A DNA stretch of 64,000 bases from Sequoia sempervirens (lineage: Eukaryota; Streptophyta; Pinopsida; Cupressales; Cupressaceae). Position numbers and translations under genes: made by a program. Below, in pieces: positions 1 through 11,936 of the stretch; the stretch's first letter is position 1; every line of letters starts with the position of its first letter. Below the pieces are notes generated by a model. It was not told the origin of the DNA, searched no databases, and saw nothing but the letters and a program-made list of their open reading frames with translations. Where the stretch lies: positions 53,452 through 117,451 of the forward strand of contig VDFB02296704.1 in NCBI GenBank assembly GCA_007258455.2. Reading direction: 5' to 3'.

Positions 1-1503
1 TGATGAATGTGGGTTGGTGCAAGGTGAAGGACTTCAAAACTATTCAGTCATTGGGATAGGTAGATGTGTGGTGTTGGAAGGATCCCCAAGAGTGGCCTCT
101 AGGAAATTCTATGTTGGAGAGGTAGAAGCTTGCTAGCATTTTGGTTGGTAGAATGTGTAGTTCCCTTCAAGATAAAGATATTTTGGCATGGGGTCCTGAT
201 CCAAAAGGTAGATTATTGGTTGCCTCTAGATATTGGAGCTCGATAAGAAGGTGTCTAGAAATGATGGGGTTTTTTGGTGGAAGAAGGTTTGGAATAAATT
301 TTCTTCTCCAAAGTGTAACTTCTTTTGTGGTTGCTTGTTCAAAATAGATGTCTTATTTGGGAAAATCTACATAAAAGGGGATTTCAGGGCCCATCCATCT
401 ATGTTTTATGCAATAATAATGAGTAGTGTACTTCAAATATTTTCTTCCATTGTCCTTATGCTAGGTAATTTTGGAATTCTTGGTGGGGAGTTTGGGGAAA
501 ACCTTGTGTTCATGCCTCTTCTTTGATAGAATTTTGGGAAATTTTGGGAAGACCCCCTACTAAGATGATTTTTCATCAAATAGCTTTGATTATTGGCCCT
601 ACCTTTATTATTTGGCAACTTTCGCTTGGAAATAGGAGGATTTTTCAAGATGTGAAGCAAGTAGATCTTTTATGGAGGAGGATCTTCAACAAGATCCAAG
701 AAACTATTGTACAAGCTAAGTGTGGTATGTCGATGACTATTGATCCAAGTGATATGTCCTATGTGAGGAAGCTTCATTTAAAGGGCAATAGGTTTGATTG
801 CTCTATTGGTAGTGGCCCTCAATAGGTTAAGCAAAAGGTGCATTAGGAGGGTAGATGGCGACCACCCCCTCAAGGAGTTATGAAGATAAATACTGATGGA
901 TCTTCTAGGGGGAATCCTAGGCATGTTGGGATTGATGGTATTGGTAGAGATAGTAAAGGAGCCTGGAAGGTATTTTTCTTCTCTATTTATAAGGGTCACC
1001 ATTCTAACAATTTCATGGAGGCTAGAGGCTATTTTTCATCCTATTGAAAGAGGTTGTTCTTTGGGGTGGAAGAGGATCATTTGTGAATCTGATTTACAGA
1101 TGTATTTGATATCCTAAATGAGCAAATATTTGGTGGTGTTAATTGGAAATTGGCTAAGGTGATCAAACAGATTATGAATCTCTGCAACTCTTTGGAATTT
1201 GTTTTCTTCTATCATATTTCATAGGAATGGAATAGAGTGGAGGATATTTTGGTGATATGGGCTTCTAAGCATGTGGAGAGGAGTATTGTTGATGACTAGG
1301 GATTTTTATCCTCAAAATTTTATGTGTCTCTCAAAAAGGTGATCATGGAAGACCTTCATTTTGTAATTGGTTCCTTGGTTGGGTTCCTTCGGGGATTGTT
1401 GATGTGGGGTTGGTTGGCTACTTTTATAGGCTTTTTCTTCTTACTTTGTAATGCTTCTTTGATTCAATAATTTTTTACACCCTTTTCAAAAAAATAATAA
1501 TAA
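1..1503 (+). mobile_element. LINE (non-LTR retrotransposon) 3' end, decayed
   Basis: This is the C-terminal part of a plant LINE ORF2, cut by the window start. Read over three frames, it shows a zf-RVT-like block near 240-420 (WWKKVWNKFSSPKC followed by a Cys-containing stretch) and an RNase H-like block from about 880 (INTDGSSRGNP, then GIGRDSKGAW, MEARG near 1,012 and CESD near 1,083), the usual order at the end of plant L1-type ORF2. At least two frameshifts and several stops (for example at 823 and 845) break it. An A-rich tail with TAA repeats (about 1,484-1,503) marks the probable 3' end. The reverse transcriptase domain lies outside the window. The family call is firm; exact ends and any target-site duplication are not visible. 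Confidence 0.8.
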
Positions 1504-2840
1504 TTTGAATTTCATAAGAATAATTATGATTATCATTTTATAAATTTTCTCAACCAAATAAATAGTCAAATGAATGAGTGGAAACTATGAACTCTTCCAA
1601 GTCCCATGTGACATATCCATACATCTAATGAGACTACCAAGATCCTTTTCTACAAAACAATGATGGGAAATTATACCACTTGACCAGATGGATCCTAAAG
1701 GTCCACTCCCACCTTTCTTATGAGGTATTAAAATTAATAGTATATATAGAAAAAAAAATTGAAAATATATAAATTTACATGGTCATAGTTTTCTCAACAT
1801 GTGAGGAACCATAAATGATTCTAGGAAGGAAAAAAATTATGCTAGTCTACATCTTGCATGAATTTTTCATTCACCTTATATTTTAACTATATTAAAACTA
1901 AATCATGGAGGTATAGTAAGCATAATATCTCTAATATCCAAGAAGTGAGAAATAAGATACATTACATTGTAAATATCTAATGTCTAAAAGGTGAGAAAGA
2001 AGATCTACACCATGCCTTAGATCTATAATATCCAAAAGGTTAGTAACCATACATACTATACCTTTGATCTCTAACATATAAATCTCAACAAGTAGAAAAT
2101 AATCCAAAACTTCTACCTTTTTATCAAATGCACATAAATTAAGGATGTACTAAATATCAAACAAAATATTAGGAGGGAAAAGAGAATATACACATGCTCC
2201 TACCAAATTCTTATGCATAATTTTATCATTTCCCATCTAATTTAGATACACTTTTAAACTATTTGTCATCTAAATAATTATAATTTAAAAATAATATTTT
2301 TCTAACTCTCATAAAAGTGCATAGAATGTGCAAAAAACCCCATCAATGGATTCATTTAATTGTTTTCAAGAAATTAAATGAAAACACATGAAAGATTCTA
2401 ATACTAAAAGTGAACAATGGTAGTATATTCCTTAACATTCTAAAACACATAAAATACCATTTGAAGAATACAAATAGAAAAACCTTAATTTTAAATTTAA
2501 ATCCTAAGGGATTGAAGAACACACAATACATTAATCAAGAACTTCCATGAAGCTCCCAAGAAAACCAAAATATTTTTCCCCCACTCATTCTTTTTAAAGC
2601 TTAAGAATTATACAAGCTTTTTAATTCAAGCTTTAAAAATTAAGATATACATAAATCCATAATAATTATTTAGTTTCAAAAATACAATATGAAAACCCTT
2701 TTAAAATATTTTTTTTTTGTCACACTCAACAAGCTAATATGATAATATCTACTTGTTCCAAAAAATTTCCATGTATGTATCCATACATATGTGTGTGAGA
2801 GAGATATTCCTTAACTAACCCCCTCCCATAGTTATTTTCC
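1504..2840. other. AT-rich stretch without recognised gene
   Basis: No reading frame longer than a few dozen codons, no recognisable domain and no clear terminal repeat was found here. It is probably decayed repeat or spacer DNA. Confidence 0.5.
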
Positions 2841-2862
2841 TTATATATAGAGAGAGGGCAAG

Positions 2863-2893
<31 letters not shown>

Positions 2894-2926
2894 GGGGGGA
2901 AGGGGGAGGGGGAGGGGGAGAGAGAG
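2841..2926. repeat. Compound TA / GA / GGGGGA microsatellite
   Basis: The stretch passes from TATATA through GAGAGA, a second TA run and GA again into G-rich units of the GGGGGA type. It is a compound simple repeat with strand-asymmetric purines over its second half. Confidence 0.9.
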
Positions 2927-3419
2927 TTTTTAAAAATAGTAATAAATTAAAATAAAAATAAAATAAGAGGATTAATGGGAGGGGAGAGGTAACCTTATTA
3001 TTTTACATAAATAATAGTGCAATTGAAAAAACAATCCATGTCTTGATTATACAGTAGTATCTTATACCTTAAATAAAATATTATCATATTGATATAATAT
3101 GTGATTAGCATAAATGTACAAAACACCAAATACATAAGTTGACACAATATTATGCAAAAAAAAAGAGGCTAATGCATGTTCTCCCTACACACCCCTCCCT
3201 AAAATTAGGCTAAAATCTTTCCATTTAATTATTGTCTCGTCATGTATGTTCCACTAGACCCTAACCTAGTCTAGGTCTTGACCTTCAAGGCTTGTTTCTA
3301 ATATTATAAAATGTATATGAGATCTAGATATGGTTGGTTCCCACCTATACTTATAATGTATCACAATCAATAACATGTTAAACATCTATAATATAAAATC
3401 TTATAAAAAATCATGAATA
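2927..3419. other. Spacer without recognised gene
   Basis: AT-rich sequence with no supported coding region. It lies just downstream, on the minus strand, of the gypsy integrase remnant and may be its decayed 3' flank. Confidence 0.4.
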
Positions 3420-4330
3420 CACAATAATATGGGTATTAAATCAAGATAATAAGAAAATAGACCTAGATCTACTTCAAAATATTAAAAAGAAACATGAAAT
3501 AAGGTGCAATCTTATTAAATTTCATATACCAAATGGGCCTCTTATTTGGTTGCACTCTTAAGGTGACTATGTCACCAATAGAAAATTTTCATTTCAACCT
3601 CTTAGCATCAACATACTTCTTATGATAATCCTAGTTAAATAAAATTTTATCTTTAATATGAACTACCTAGTAATTCATATCTCAAAGTATCTCATGATGA
3701 ATAACAACATGAACCTCAATCATATCCCAAATTAAGGGATTCATAAATGGTTGACCATACAATATATGTAATGGTGTCATGCCTAAGGAACTATGTTATT
3801 TATTGGTATAAGAAAGATCAATATTCTCCCCCTTAGATTATTGGTCCATTGCATGTACATATGTACCATATCATTTAACACCTAATTCATTTACTTAATC
3901 TAATCAAATTAGTATCTAGGTGATAAGTGGAGATAATGTTGAGTTGATCACCTAATGTATGTTCTAATGAAATTAAAAAAATATGTGAACATAAGATCAT
4001 AATCTAGAATGATCTTGCAAAAAATACATGGAAATGAATGATATCCTCCATGAAAATTCATGTCACTAACACAATATTATATGATATCTGCATGAACTTG
4101 AAAATGGTCAACCTAGGTTAGCATGTTAATTTTCCCCATTATGGAACCATAATAAAAGGAAGAAAAGGGTAAAATGGTAATATAATCAATAGATATAACT
4201 AGTGTCACTTCTACCAAAGAATATAATGTGCATGTAGAATTCATATGAGATGATAATTCTCTACCTTCATTCTCTAACATTCAAGAAAAACAAATAACAA
4301 AATCAATAGAATTAAACCTCATCCTATGTA
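3420..4330 (-). pseudogene. Ty3-gypsy integrase remnant
   Basis: Read on the minus strand, shifting frame several times, this region gives the order of a Ty3-gypsy integrase core and C-terminus. There is a degraded ISIDYITILPF segment near 4,170, a degenerate STYHLDTNL segment near 3,920, then HSSLGMTPLHILYGQPF (3,742-3,795), the hallmark of the end of the integrase. After it comes a C-terminal stretch with YVDAKRLK, FSIGDIVTLRVQPNKRPI (3,540-3,600) and NKIAPY, resembling the usual segment ahead of a chromodomain or tail. Stops and frameshifts are frequent, so it is a pseudogene. RT and LTRs were not recognised nearby. It is unrelated in position to the large gypsy element further right. Confidence 0.72.
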
Positions 4331-5212
4331 ATAACATAACTATTTAAGGTCATCATATACCTTCTTCACACCAAAATTTGTTACATAAGGTTCATAATGC
4401 CCCTTATATAAGAAAATAGTGGGAAAATCAAGAAGCTATTTTTGCATGATCCTCTTGATCCCAAAGACCATCAAGAAGCTAGTCTAAAATTTGTGACCTT
4501 TAAAATATGTTCGTGGGGTAAAAAATTAGACTTAATTATGCTTGTTGCTCAAGGAAACTAAAATAATTTGATCCTCCCCTTTTATTCATGACACATCAAA
4601 ATATTTCTAAGTCTCCACAAGATTTGAATATTTAATTTTTTCAAGAGTTCTTAAAAGGATATAAAATTTCCTTTCAATATGGTTCTTGATTTTGAGTTCC
4701 CTCAAAACCCCTAATAATACTTAGAATCTTGGGTTCCTACTCAAGGTGGAACCTTCAACAAAGATAAAAATTCATCTTGGTGCTTGGTGTCCATTCCAAA
4801 TTTGGTCAAAACCTCTAACAAGGAGCCTTGGAATTGGTGGTTGGTAACATTGGATCCCAATAGGGATGTAACTTTTGACAAGGAACCTTTGCATTGGTTC
4901 TTGGTAGATCCCAATTGAATGTCTAGGACCTTTGGAAAGGAACAAATAAAGGTAAATTTTGCTTAGTTCTAGGTGTGTGCACCAATCTGTGACTCAAAAA
5001 AGGTGCCACTTTTTATTTTTTACCTAAAATGACCATTTGGCGAGTGTCAAATAGCTCAGATGACCGAGCCTAATAGTTGGTATGTCAAAATTCAAAAAAT
5101 TTTGGTGCTCTTCATTTGGAAAGTGCCAAATTTAGTGCTCACCAAAAAAAATGTTGTATTTGGCTAGTGCCAAATTTGGTGCTTGCCAAATGTTAAGCAT
5201 GAATTCTTGCAA
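4331..5212. other. Unassigned spacer with short TTTGGC.AGTGCCAAAT motifs
   Basis: No coding region is supported. Around 5,035-5,190 the motif TTTGG(C/A)GAGTG-CAAAT recurs in several degenerate forms in both orientations, giving small hairpin potential. The region ends at the outer edge of the fold-back element. Confidence 0.4.
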
Positions 5213-6239
5213 ATATTTTTTGTGAACTCTTTCCTTTTCTTTTTCTTTGCTAGGGAGACTATATACATGAAGTATAAGTTGACATTTACATATGAAAATT
5301 TACTTTCTTATACTTGAAGTTATATTTTATTTATATAGTGTCAAGATGTTTGAGAGTGGTTTCAGATCTCTTGGAGTTATAATAAAAATTCTAGTTTTTG
5401 GAATATCTTATAATTTTTTAGACTAAGTCAAATTTTAGTAATCAACATATCAAATTTTAGTAATCAACAGGTCAAATTTTAGTAGTCGGAAAGTTGTATC
5501 ATCTTTCTCTCACTCTCTCCTTCCCTATCTACTCTCTATCTCTCCTCTCCCTCCTCTCCCCCTTCCTCTCTCTTCCCCCCTCTCTCTCACATCCCNNNNN
5601 NNNNNNNNNNNNNNNNNNNNNNNNNNNNNNNNNNNNNNNNNNNNNNNNNNNNNNNNNNNNNNNNNNNNNNNNNNNNNNNNNNNNNNNNNNNNNNNGATAG
5701 AGAGATGTAGAGAGTGAAGGAGGGAGGGAGATATATATTATAGAGGGAAGGATGGAGAGGGAGGGAGGGAGGGAAGGAGAGAGAGAGAGAGTTCTTGAGC
5801 TCAAGGGGGAGAGAGTCAGATAAAGGGATGGAGATAGTGAGAGATAGAGGTATAGAGCATAAGAGATGAAAATGAGTGAGAGCGTGAAAGATGATACAAC
5901 TTGTTGACTATTGAAATTTGACCTCCCAATTACTAAAATTTGACTAAGTCTAAAAATTAGAAGATCTTCCAAAAGCTAGAATTTGCATTATAACTCTAAG
6001 AGATCTGAAACCACTCTCAAAAATATTGAAACTATATACATGAAATTATATGACTTGAAGTATAAGAAAGTAAATTTCCATATGTAAATTTCAACTTATA
6101 CTTTAAATGTTTATTTCATGTAAGTTGACATTTACATATGGACATTTACTTTCTTATACTTTAAATTTTTATTTCATGTATATAGTTTCTCTAGTAGAGA
6201 GAAAGATAAAGAGAAAAAACAAAAGAGTTCACAAAAATA
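5213..6239. repeat. Fold-back element: long inverted repeat around an assembly gap
   Basis: The left arm (about 5,213-5,595) and right arm (about 5,696-6,239) are reverse complements. The outer ends share TGTGAACTCTT and its complement, followed inward by a TATACATGAAGTATAAG block, a GAGTGGTTTCAGATCTCTT block with its partner at about 6,000, a TTAGACTAAGTCAAATTTTAGTAAT block with its partner near 5,935, and finally CT-rich (left) and GA-rich (right) tracts facing each other over the gap. The right arm carries an extra internal inverted duplication of the AAGTATAAGAAAGTAAAT block (6,058-6,165). No ORF is present. It behaves like a fold-back transposon or a large palindrome; target-site duplications were not resolved. 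Confidence 0.82.
5596..5695. other. Assembly gap of 100 N
   Basis: Exactly 100 N bases sit at the symmetry centre of the fold-back repeat, between CT-rich and GA-rich tracts. A round 100 is commonly a placeholder, so the real length is unknown. Confidence 0.98.
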
Positions 6240-6971
6240 CATTCCACAAAGTCATCCACTTCAAAAAGTCATAAAATATTATATATTCATTAAAAAATTA
6301 GTTGAAAGAATGGGGATAAACTTCATGGTGTTAGCTAAGTTCTCACTGTTGGGATTTTTGAAATTCTAAAAAAAATGAATGAAAAGTGGGGCAACCCTCA
6401 TATGCTATGCTATTTTTTTATAAAAACAAGACCTGTTTTGCACCCCCCTTTTTGAAACCCTTAATATTCATTATTTTCAAAAAAAAAAAATTATCTTACA
6501 AACTAGAGTCAAAGCACTACAACTCTTGTTCTTGTTGTGTCTTCAAAGTTTGAGTGTAACTATCTTCATTTTCTCATGCACACCAAATTTTTCTGATTTT
6601 AGAAAAAAAGTGGCATCTTGAGAGCCATTTTTGTATGCAACACTAAAGGTGCTAGTTCCTAATGGGGTCAAAATCCCCGATTAAAATGAAATGAAAGAAT
6701 TCAACAAAATATAGGTACTTAGAGAAGTAGGAACGATATAGGGAGGACAACTAGTTCCTAGTTCCTTGTAAAATAGAAAGCTCCAATGAATAATAGAGGC
6801 ATCTAGTGAATTTATGGAGAGATGAAGTGACATGATGATGATTAAATTGTTGGAAGACATTTGAACTAATTTCACATATGGTATATATGGGAAAAATTAA
6901 ATTGTTGAAATTGTTTTTTTGGGTTGAAGGACTTTCATATTAGAACAAAGAAATTTGAAGGGTGAAAGGCA
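6240..6971. other. Spacer without recognised gene
   Basis: AT-rich DNA with short A and T runs. The longest frame (6,681-6,875, minus) shows no recognisable domain. Nothing else is supported. Confidence 0.4.
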
Positions 6972-7913
6972 TGTAACCAAGATTATAATTATGCAATCAT
7001 GTATGTTGTTATGAACATGATTATGAACTTGATACCATTGGAGGATTGGTGCTAAATTTATGTAGAATGTCAAACCTTACCCAATCCCATTAATTAAAAC
7101 AAGGTTAAAGATGGTTCTCCAATGGAGAAAATACCTAAAATTGATGTTAAATTGCTAAATTGATGTCAAGAATTGCTCTAAATTTTCTATTGTCTTATTT
7201 CTCTAAATCAATGTAGATGAATTGCTTGCAATGGAGGCTATTTATAAAAAAATTGAGTGAATCAATGGTAAATATTAATTTGATTAATAAAAGGACGAAA
7301 ATTGATGAGAATAATTGAAATGGATCAAGAATCCAATCCATGGCTCAAGAGATTGAATAATCACATGAATTGATGCAATTAATCAAGGGATGAAATTGAT
7401 TTGAAAAAACAAAAATCCTAAAATTTATTAGGAATGTGCAAGATGTTTCTATTTAAGAGGGAAATAGTTTGAATATGAATTGGAGGCATATTCTTTTGCA
7501 AGTGGGAGAAATTAGAGGGATGAAAAGAATTTCAATTAAATAATTATAATATTATTTAATAGTGCAAGGTGGAGGAATTTAAAATATTGAATTAAACAAT
7601 TTTCTCATTTAATTAGAAAAAAAAATTAGTGATATTTAATTAAATAATTAAGATTATTTAATCAAATGAGAAGAATTAAGGAATTTAATTAAATAATTCA
7701 TATTATTTAATAAAATAGGATGAAAATTAGAATGAAAGAGATGAATTAACCTAATAATATTGATTATTCGATTAATAGAAGAAAATCATGAATTTAACTA
7801 AACATTCAAGAGTATTTAACTAAATAGTCAAAAGGGGTTGAATCAGGATGAAAATAGTGTTAGTAACCACGTTCGAACCTACACTATCAATTAGGAAAAT
7901 TTTAAGTGTCTAA
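6972..7913 (-). mobile_element. Gypsy LTR, Host-G related family (3' LTR, minus)
   Basis: The segment resembles the LTR at 15,051-17,493: it starts TGTAACCAAG, has a shared CCCAATCCCAT stretch near 7,080, a CTATTTATA segment at about 7,229, TTTTGCAAGTGGGAGAAAT (about 7,495) and repeated AATTAAATAATT blocks near the end. It is followed at once by TTTTTCCCCTCTTTGAAGTGA, which read on the minus strand is a polypurine tract directly upstream of an LTR. The element is therefore minus-strand and this is its 3' LTR. Its start is placed by similarity to TGTGACCAAT at 63,311 and is less certain than its end. Confidence 0.7.
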
Positions 7914-8639
7914 ATTTTTCCCCTCTTTGAAGTGAAATACCTATTAAACTGGTTCAAAGACTAAAACTTTTCAAATCAACACTGCTCAGATAAAAAAATT
8001 TAAAATTTACAATATGATTTTTTAGATGCCCCAGTGTGCCCCAATGAAAGGAATTATGCTGGTATACTACCCCCTCAAGAGATCGAGTGAATTTTTTTAT
8101 TTTTTAGGTCCATATCATGACAAGGATTCAAGATTAGTTTGGCTAATTAGAGGATGAAATATAATTCTTAGAAAGCTTAGATGTTTGATGTAGATGGATT
8201 TTATGATGTATAAATAGTCATTGGCCATGGGTAGCCTCATGTATATTTTGATGTATATCACACATATTCGATACTTGGATAGAAATGTTCATAAAAATAA
8301 AAGAATAAGATAGAGTAAGATGAATAGAAGTAGAAGAATGAGGTGAATATTGATTAACCATTGTTTTGAGATTGATTCAGAAATCCAACAAGCCTATGAT
8401 TACCTGTGACTTTATTAGATATGGTGATGAGAAAGATGATTTTCTTACTTCTAAGATTAGGATAAATTCATCATATCATTCCTTATTTTTGATATAGCAA
8501 ATATACATGATGCATGAAGGTATTAAAAACTAGGATGTCGTTGCATCTATTGTGATGTACTTTGACTCTATTGTAGAAACTTACAATCATCCTAATCAAT
8601 ATTGCACATTTGAATCTATTATTAACACCATTTTAAATA
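7914..8639 (-). mobile_element. Internal 3' fragment of the same gypsy family
   Basis: It begins with the minus-strand polypurine tract (TTTTTCCCCTCTTTGAAGTG at 7,914-7,933) and a GAAATACCTATTAAACTGG segment also found at 17,514-17,540. Positions 8,380-8,590 match 25,390-25,590 of Host-G (shared GAGATGGTGATGAGA-like and CCTTATTTTTGATATA blocks). No coding sequence remains. The right edge runs straight into an LTR copy of opposite orientation. Confidence 0.6.
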
Positions 8640-9430
8640 TTTAATTAAATAATCCTAATTGTTTAATTAATTTCATTATTTTCTTCTATTAATCAAATAA
8701 TCAACATTATTAGCTTAATTTAACCCTTTCATACTAATTTTCATCCTATTTAATTAAATAATATGTATTACTTAATTAAATTCGCTAAGTCCTCTCATTT
8801 GATTAAATAATCTTAATTATTAAATTAAGTGTCATTAATTCCTTCTTTTTAATTAAATAAGATTTTTTTTAATTAAATCATTTAATTCCTCCACCTTGCA
8901 CAATTAAATAATATCCTAGTTATTTAAATGACTAATTTCTTTCATCCCTCCAATTTCTCCCACTTGCAAAGGAATATTCTCATGGAATAATCTCCAACAT
9001 GGAAATATCTTGCACATTCCTCCTGAATTTTAGGTTTCATGTTTCTTCAAATCAATCTCATCCATTGATTAAATTCATCAATCCATGTCAACTTTCAATC
9101 TCCTCCATGGATTGAATTATTGATCCATGCAAATTCTTCTCCTTAATTTGCATCCATTGATTAATAAAATGGATCTTGGCCATTTATTCACTCAAAATTC
9201 TTATAATTAGCCTCTATTTCTTGATAAATTCATCCACATTCATTGAAATCATTAGTGTTATAGCAATTTCTATAGCAATATTTATGAGAATTTCATCCAT
9301 TTTCATCCATTTAAGCTAATCTTGCATCCATTTTCATCAGTTACATCCATTTTCAATCTTGTTTGAATCAAGGGATTGGGAAAGGGATGGCATTCCACAT
9401 ACATTCAACACCAATATCCTAATGGGATGA
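8640..9430 (+). mobile_element. Inverted copy of the Host-G-type LTR
   Basis: The reverse complement matches 7,030-7,830 block by block: TTTGCAAGTGGGAGAAATT (around 8,950), GTGCAAGGTGGAGGAATT (around 8,890), AAGATTATTTAATCAAATGAGA-like sequence (near 8,800), and a GGATGAAAATTAG block (near 8,740). It lies head to head with the LTR at 6,972-7,913. Both LTR tips appear to be missing, so it is a truncated or rearranged copy. Confidence 0.75.
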
Positions 9431-10479
9431 GGTTTGTGATGGAACCCCTCAAAAAATTTCTTTGTTCCACCTTAAGTCTATAAAAATTTGGCTTTGGTCG
9501 TCGTTTCTAATATTTGGTTGAGTCCCTATCACTATATTAGGGTTTTTATGTTGATTAAAACCTTGCATAAGTGATCTATAATTTCTACAACCTTTTATCA
9601 TTGCATTATTGTAGTGACTTGTGTTCCCATTCTATGGTTGCATAAGTTATGTTTTATGTTATTCATTTTCATTAGGTGAGCGATCCCTCACATCTAGGTT
9701 TGAATTGCCCATCTTATAAGGTTGAGTAAAGTATCTTTTGGCTTTTACATCCTTTGCATTTCGTGACTTAAAAGTTCTTGAGCCTATTAATTTCATGTCA
9801 TCCTAGGGGATCCCCTTCATTAGAACAACTTAAATGCACGTGCTTAAAGTTTCCACTTAAGTCCTAATGGACATCATACTTTATCACTCATTGCTCATTC
9901 TTCATAACTACATATTTTGAATTGGTGACGAGTGATGAAACAGTGTTTTCTTTGATATTTCTCATCGCAGATAGCTGCCAAAGGTCCTAAACAAAATGTG
10001 TGATGAGAAATGTTCCTTGAGGGATTTCTTATTGCTAATGGCTTTTGAGCCTTCAAATTTGAAATAGCAATGAGAAATGCCTCAACTTTTGGTTCTTATC
10101 ACTCATCACGGATGGTCATAAAATGATAAATTTACGATCAACGATGAGTGGGATGATGAAATTTCCTTTACATCACATGATCACGGTATGATCTAAATGC
10201 TAATTTCCACATTAGCTATACATGATACACATTGTAAACTATGTAGATCCTCTCACCGCTAATTGTTTGCAAACTATATCAGGAGAATTAGTGATGAGCG
10301 AAGGCCTTATGTTTTATCACTCATTGTGAATTCATTTCAAAGCTTAAGTTCCAAAGTAGCGCTGAGTGATGGTATTCTTTGAAAGATTTATTTCTCTAAT
10401 ATGATAAGATCTTATACATGATGTCTTTTGTACCATTTATTTTCATGTAGGTGTACATGTATGAATTTGATGCCTTCAC
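9431..10479. other. Unassigned repeat-like spacer
   Basis: No ORF is supported. From about 9,890 to 10,370 short motifs such as ACTCAT(T/C)GC, GATGAG(T/A)GATGA and TCATCAC recur on both strands. Similar degenerate short-motif arrays lie beside the LTRs of related elements (18,080-18,460, 40,030-40,470 and 62,930-63,240), so this may be the decayed 5' untranslated region of a gypsy element. Confidence 0.35.
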
Positions 10480-11690
10480 TACATCTCCCATCATTGATAG
10501 GATCCTAGGTGAAAAGTTTGAATTAGCAATGAATGAAGGAAGGATGGATGTGATCAAAGGATGGGTTGTAGAACCAAGGGATGAGATTTCATCATGGGGT
10601 TGTTCACATCACCAATGAGTTTGATGAAGGACAAGATGCATCCATGATAGGAGTTGGCTATTGATGGAACAAGCAACGTGGTAGGATATCAAGGATTTTG
10701 TATAAAGCAAAAAGGAAAGCAACAAAAGGATTGGAGAACTATTGATATAGTTTTAAAATAGGTTGATACGATAGACTAAACATCATTGCATGAATAATTT
10801 CATCATTGATTGCACCCTAAAATTTGGGGAAGATCAACGATGAATGATGAAGTGTATAAGGAGATTTTATCTCTAAGAAGAATTGTTCTTATGTACTTCA
10901 TTGATATTAATGAGAAAGCATGGATAAGTTTGGTGATACATGTTGATTGACATATCACAACACTTGAGTTGGAATCAATGTTTTCTATGAGAAAGTTGTT
11001 AAAGGTATAAAAAACAAGGCTTAGATCACCATGGATGAAGTTTTAAATTCTTTGAAATCAATGTCATAGATTCAAAACCAAGCTGTTAAGTTTTCAACTC
11101 ACTTGCACAAGGAGTTCTTGGATCATTAATTCTGCATGCTTCCAATTGCCTATTTAATGCAAATTGCTTCTTATTCTCCTTCATCACATTTCAATCTGTA
11201 GTGAATGAGAGGCATGGGTTAGTGAAGAAGTGTGTGATTATTAAATTTCCCTAAGTTAGGAAGCAAGCATTCTTATCTTAGATCAGTAGGTCTACCATGG
11301 AAGTTCTAGACTTTAAGAAATTGAGTTTGCTTGAGTTTGAGGATAATGTTTCTAAGGACAAAATTGAAACACAAGGAGCTCCTAGTATGCTAAAAAGTTG
11401 AAGGGATGTAGGAAATTCAAGAAATATGGTGTTAAGAGTAACTACTATCTACAGGGCGAGATTGCTTCAGAAGAATTGGTCAAACACAAAGAGAAGAGGA
11501 TGGTGGAATATGAAAAGAAGGAAAAAAGGAGAGTAAGCATTGTAAGGATTATCTAGAAGGATGCAATTCTCCATGGGAGGTTCCTAATAACCCTTCAAAT
11601 AGTGAGGGTGACACTAATCTAGAGGGTGATTATCATCCCCTCTCCCTAGTACCATCAAAGGATTCTGACAAGGAGGCGGTGATGGTTTCT
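10480..11690 (+). pseudogene. Decayed coding tract of unknown family
   Basis: Three plus-strand frames in turn give protein-like stretches: near 10,585 (HGVVHITNEFDEGQDAS), near 11,080 (AVKFSTHLHKEFLDH and MLPIAYLMQIASY), and 11,297-11,555, where MEVLDFKKLSLLEFEDNVSK is followed after a frameshift by a charged segment (YYLQGEIASEELVKHKEKRM) rich in Lys and Glu. The last part (11,590-11,690) reads NPSNSEGDTNLEGDYHPLSL. I do not recognise a domain. The composition and position directly upstream of a copia fragment suggest an extra ORF or capsid-like part of a retroelement, but this is inference. At least two frameshifts and several stops make it non-functional. Confidence 0.4.
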
Positions 11691-11936
11691 TGAATCCCAC
11701 CATGAGAAAAACATGGGCAAGTATCCTCTAGGGTTAATAAATCAGATTGTTGATTGTGCCCTATTTTTGTTTTTGATGAAACCATACCCCTTTTGTTAGT
11801 CTTATCCTATTTAGTACTCATGTGATTTCTTGTTTCTAGTGCTGATGTGGAAATTTTTTGGGCTGGTGTGTAGGAGAAGTGCCAAACTAAATGACCTTGG
11901 TGGCATGTTTGTTGTTTCCAGACAATATCCAAGTTT
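11691..11936. other. Short spacer upstream of Copia-3 gag
   Basis: No ORF or clear LTR is visible. A 5' LTR matching the 3' LTR at 14,013 was looked for and not found here. Confidence 0.4.

Noticed and set aside
5494..5972. ORFs on both strands through the N gap
   Set aside because: They are made of CT/GA simple repeat and unknown bases.
11084..11120. TGTTAAGTTTTCAACT as a possible Copia-3 5' LTR start
   Set aside because: Only about 15 bases match the 3' LTR at 14,013; the following sequence diverges completely and reads as protein-like.
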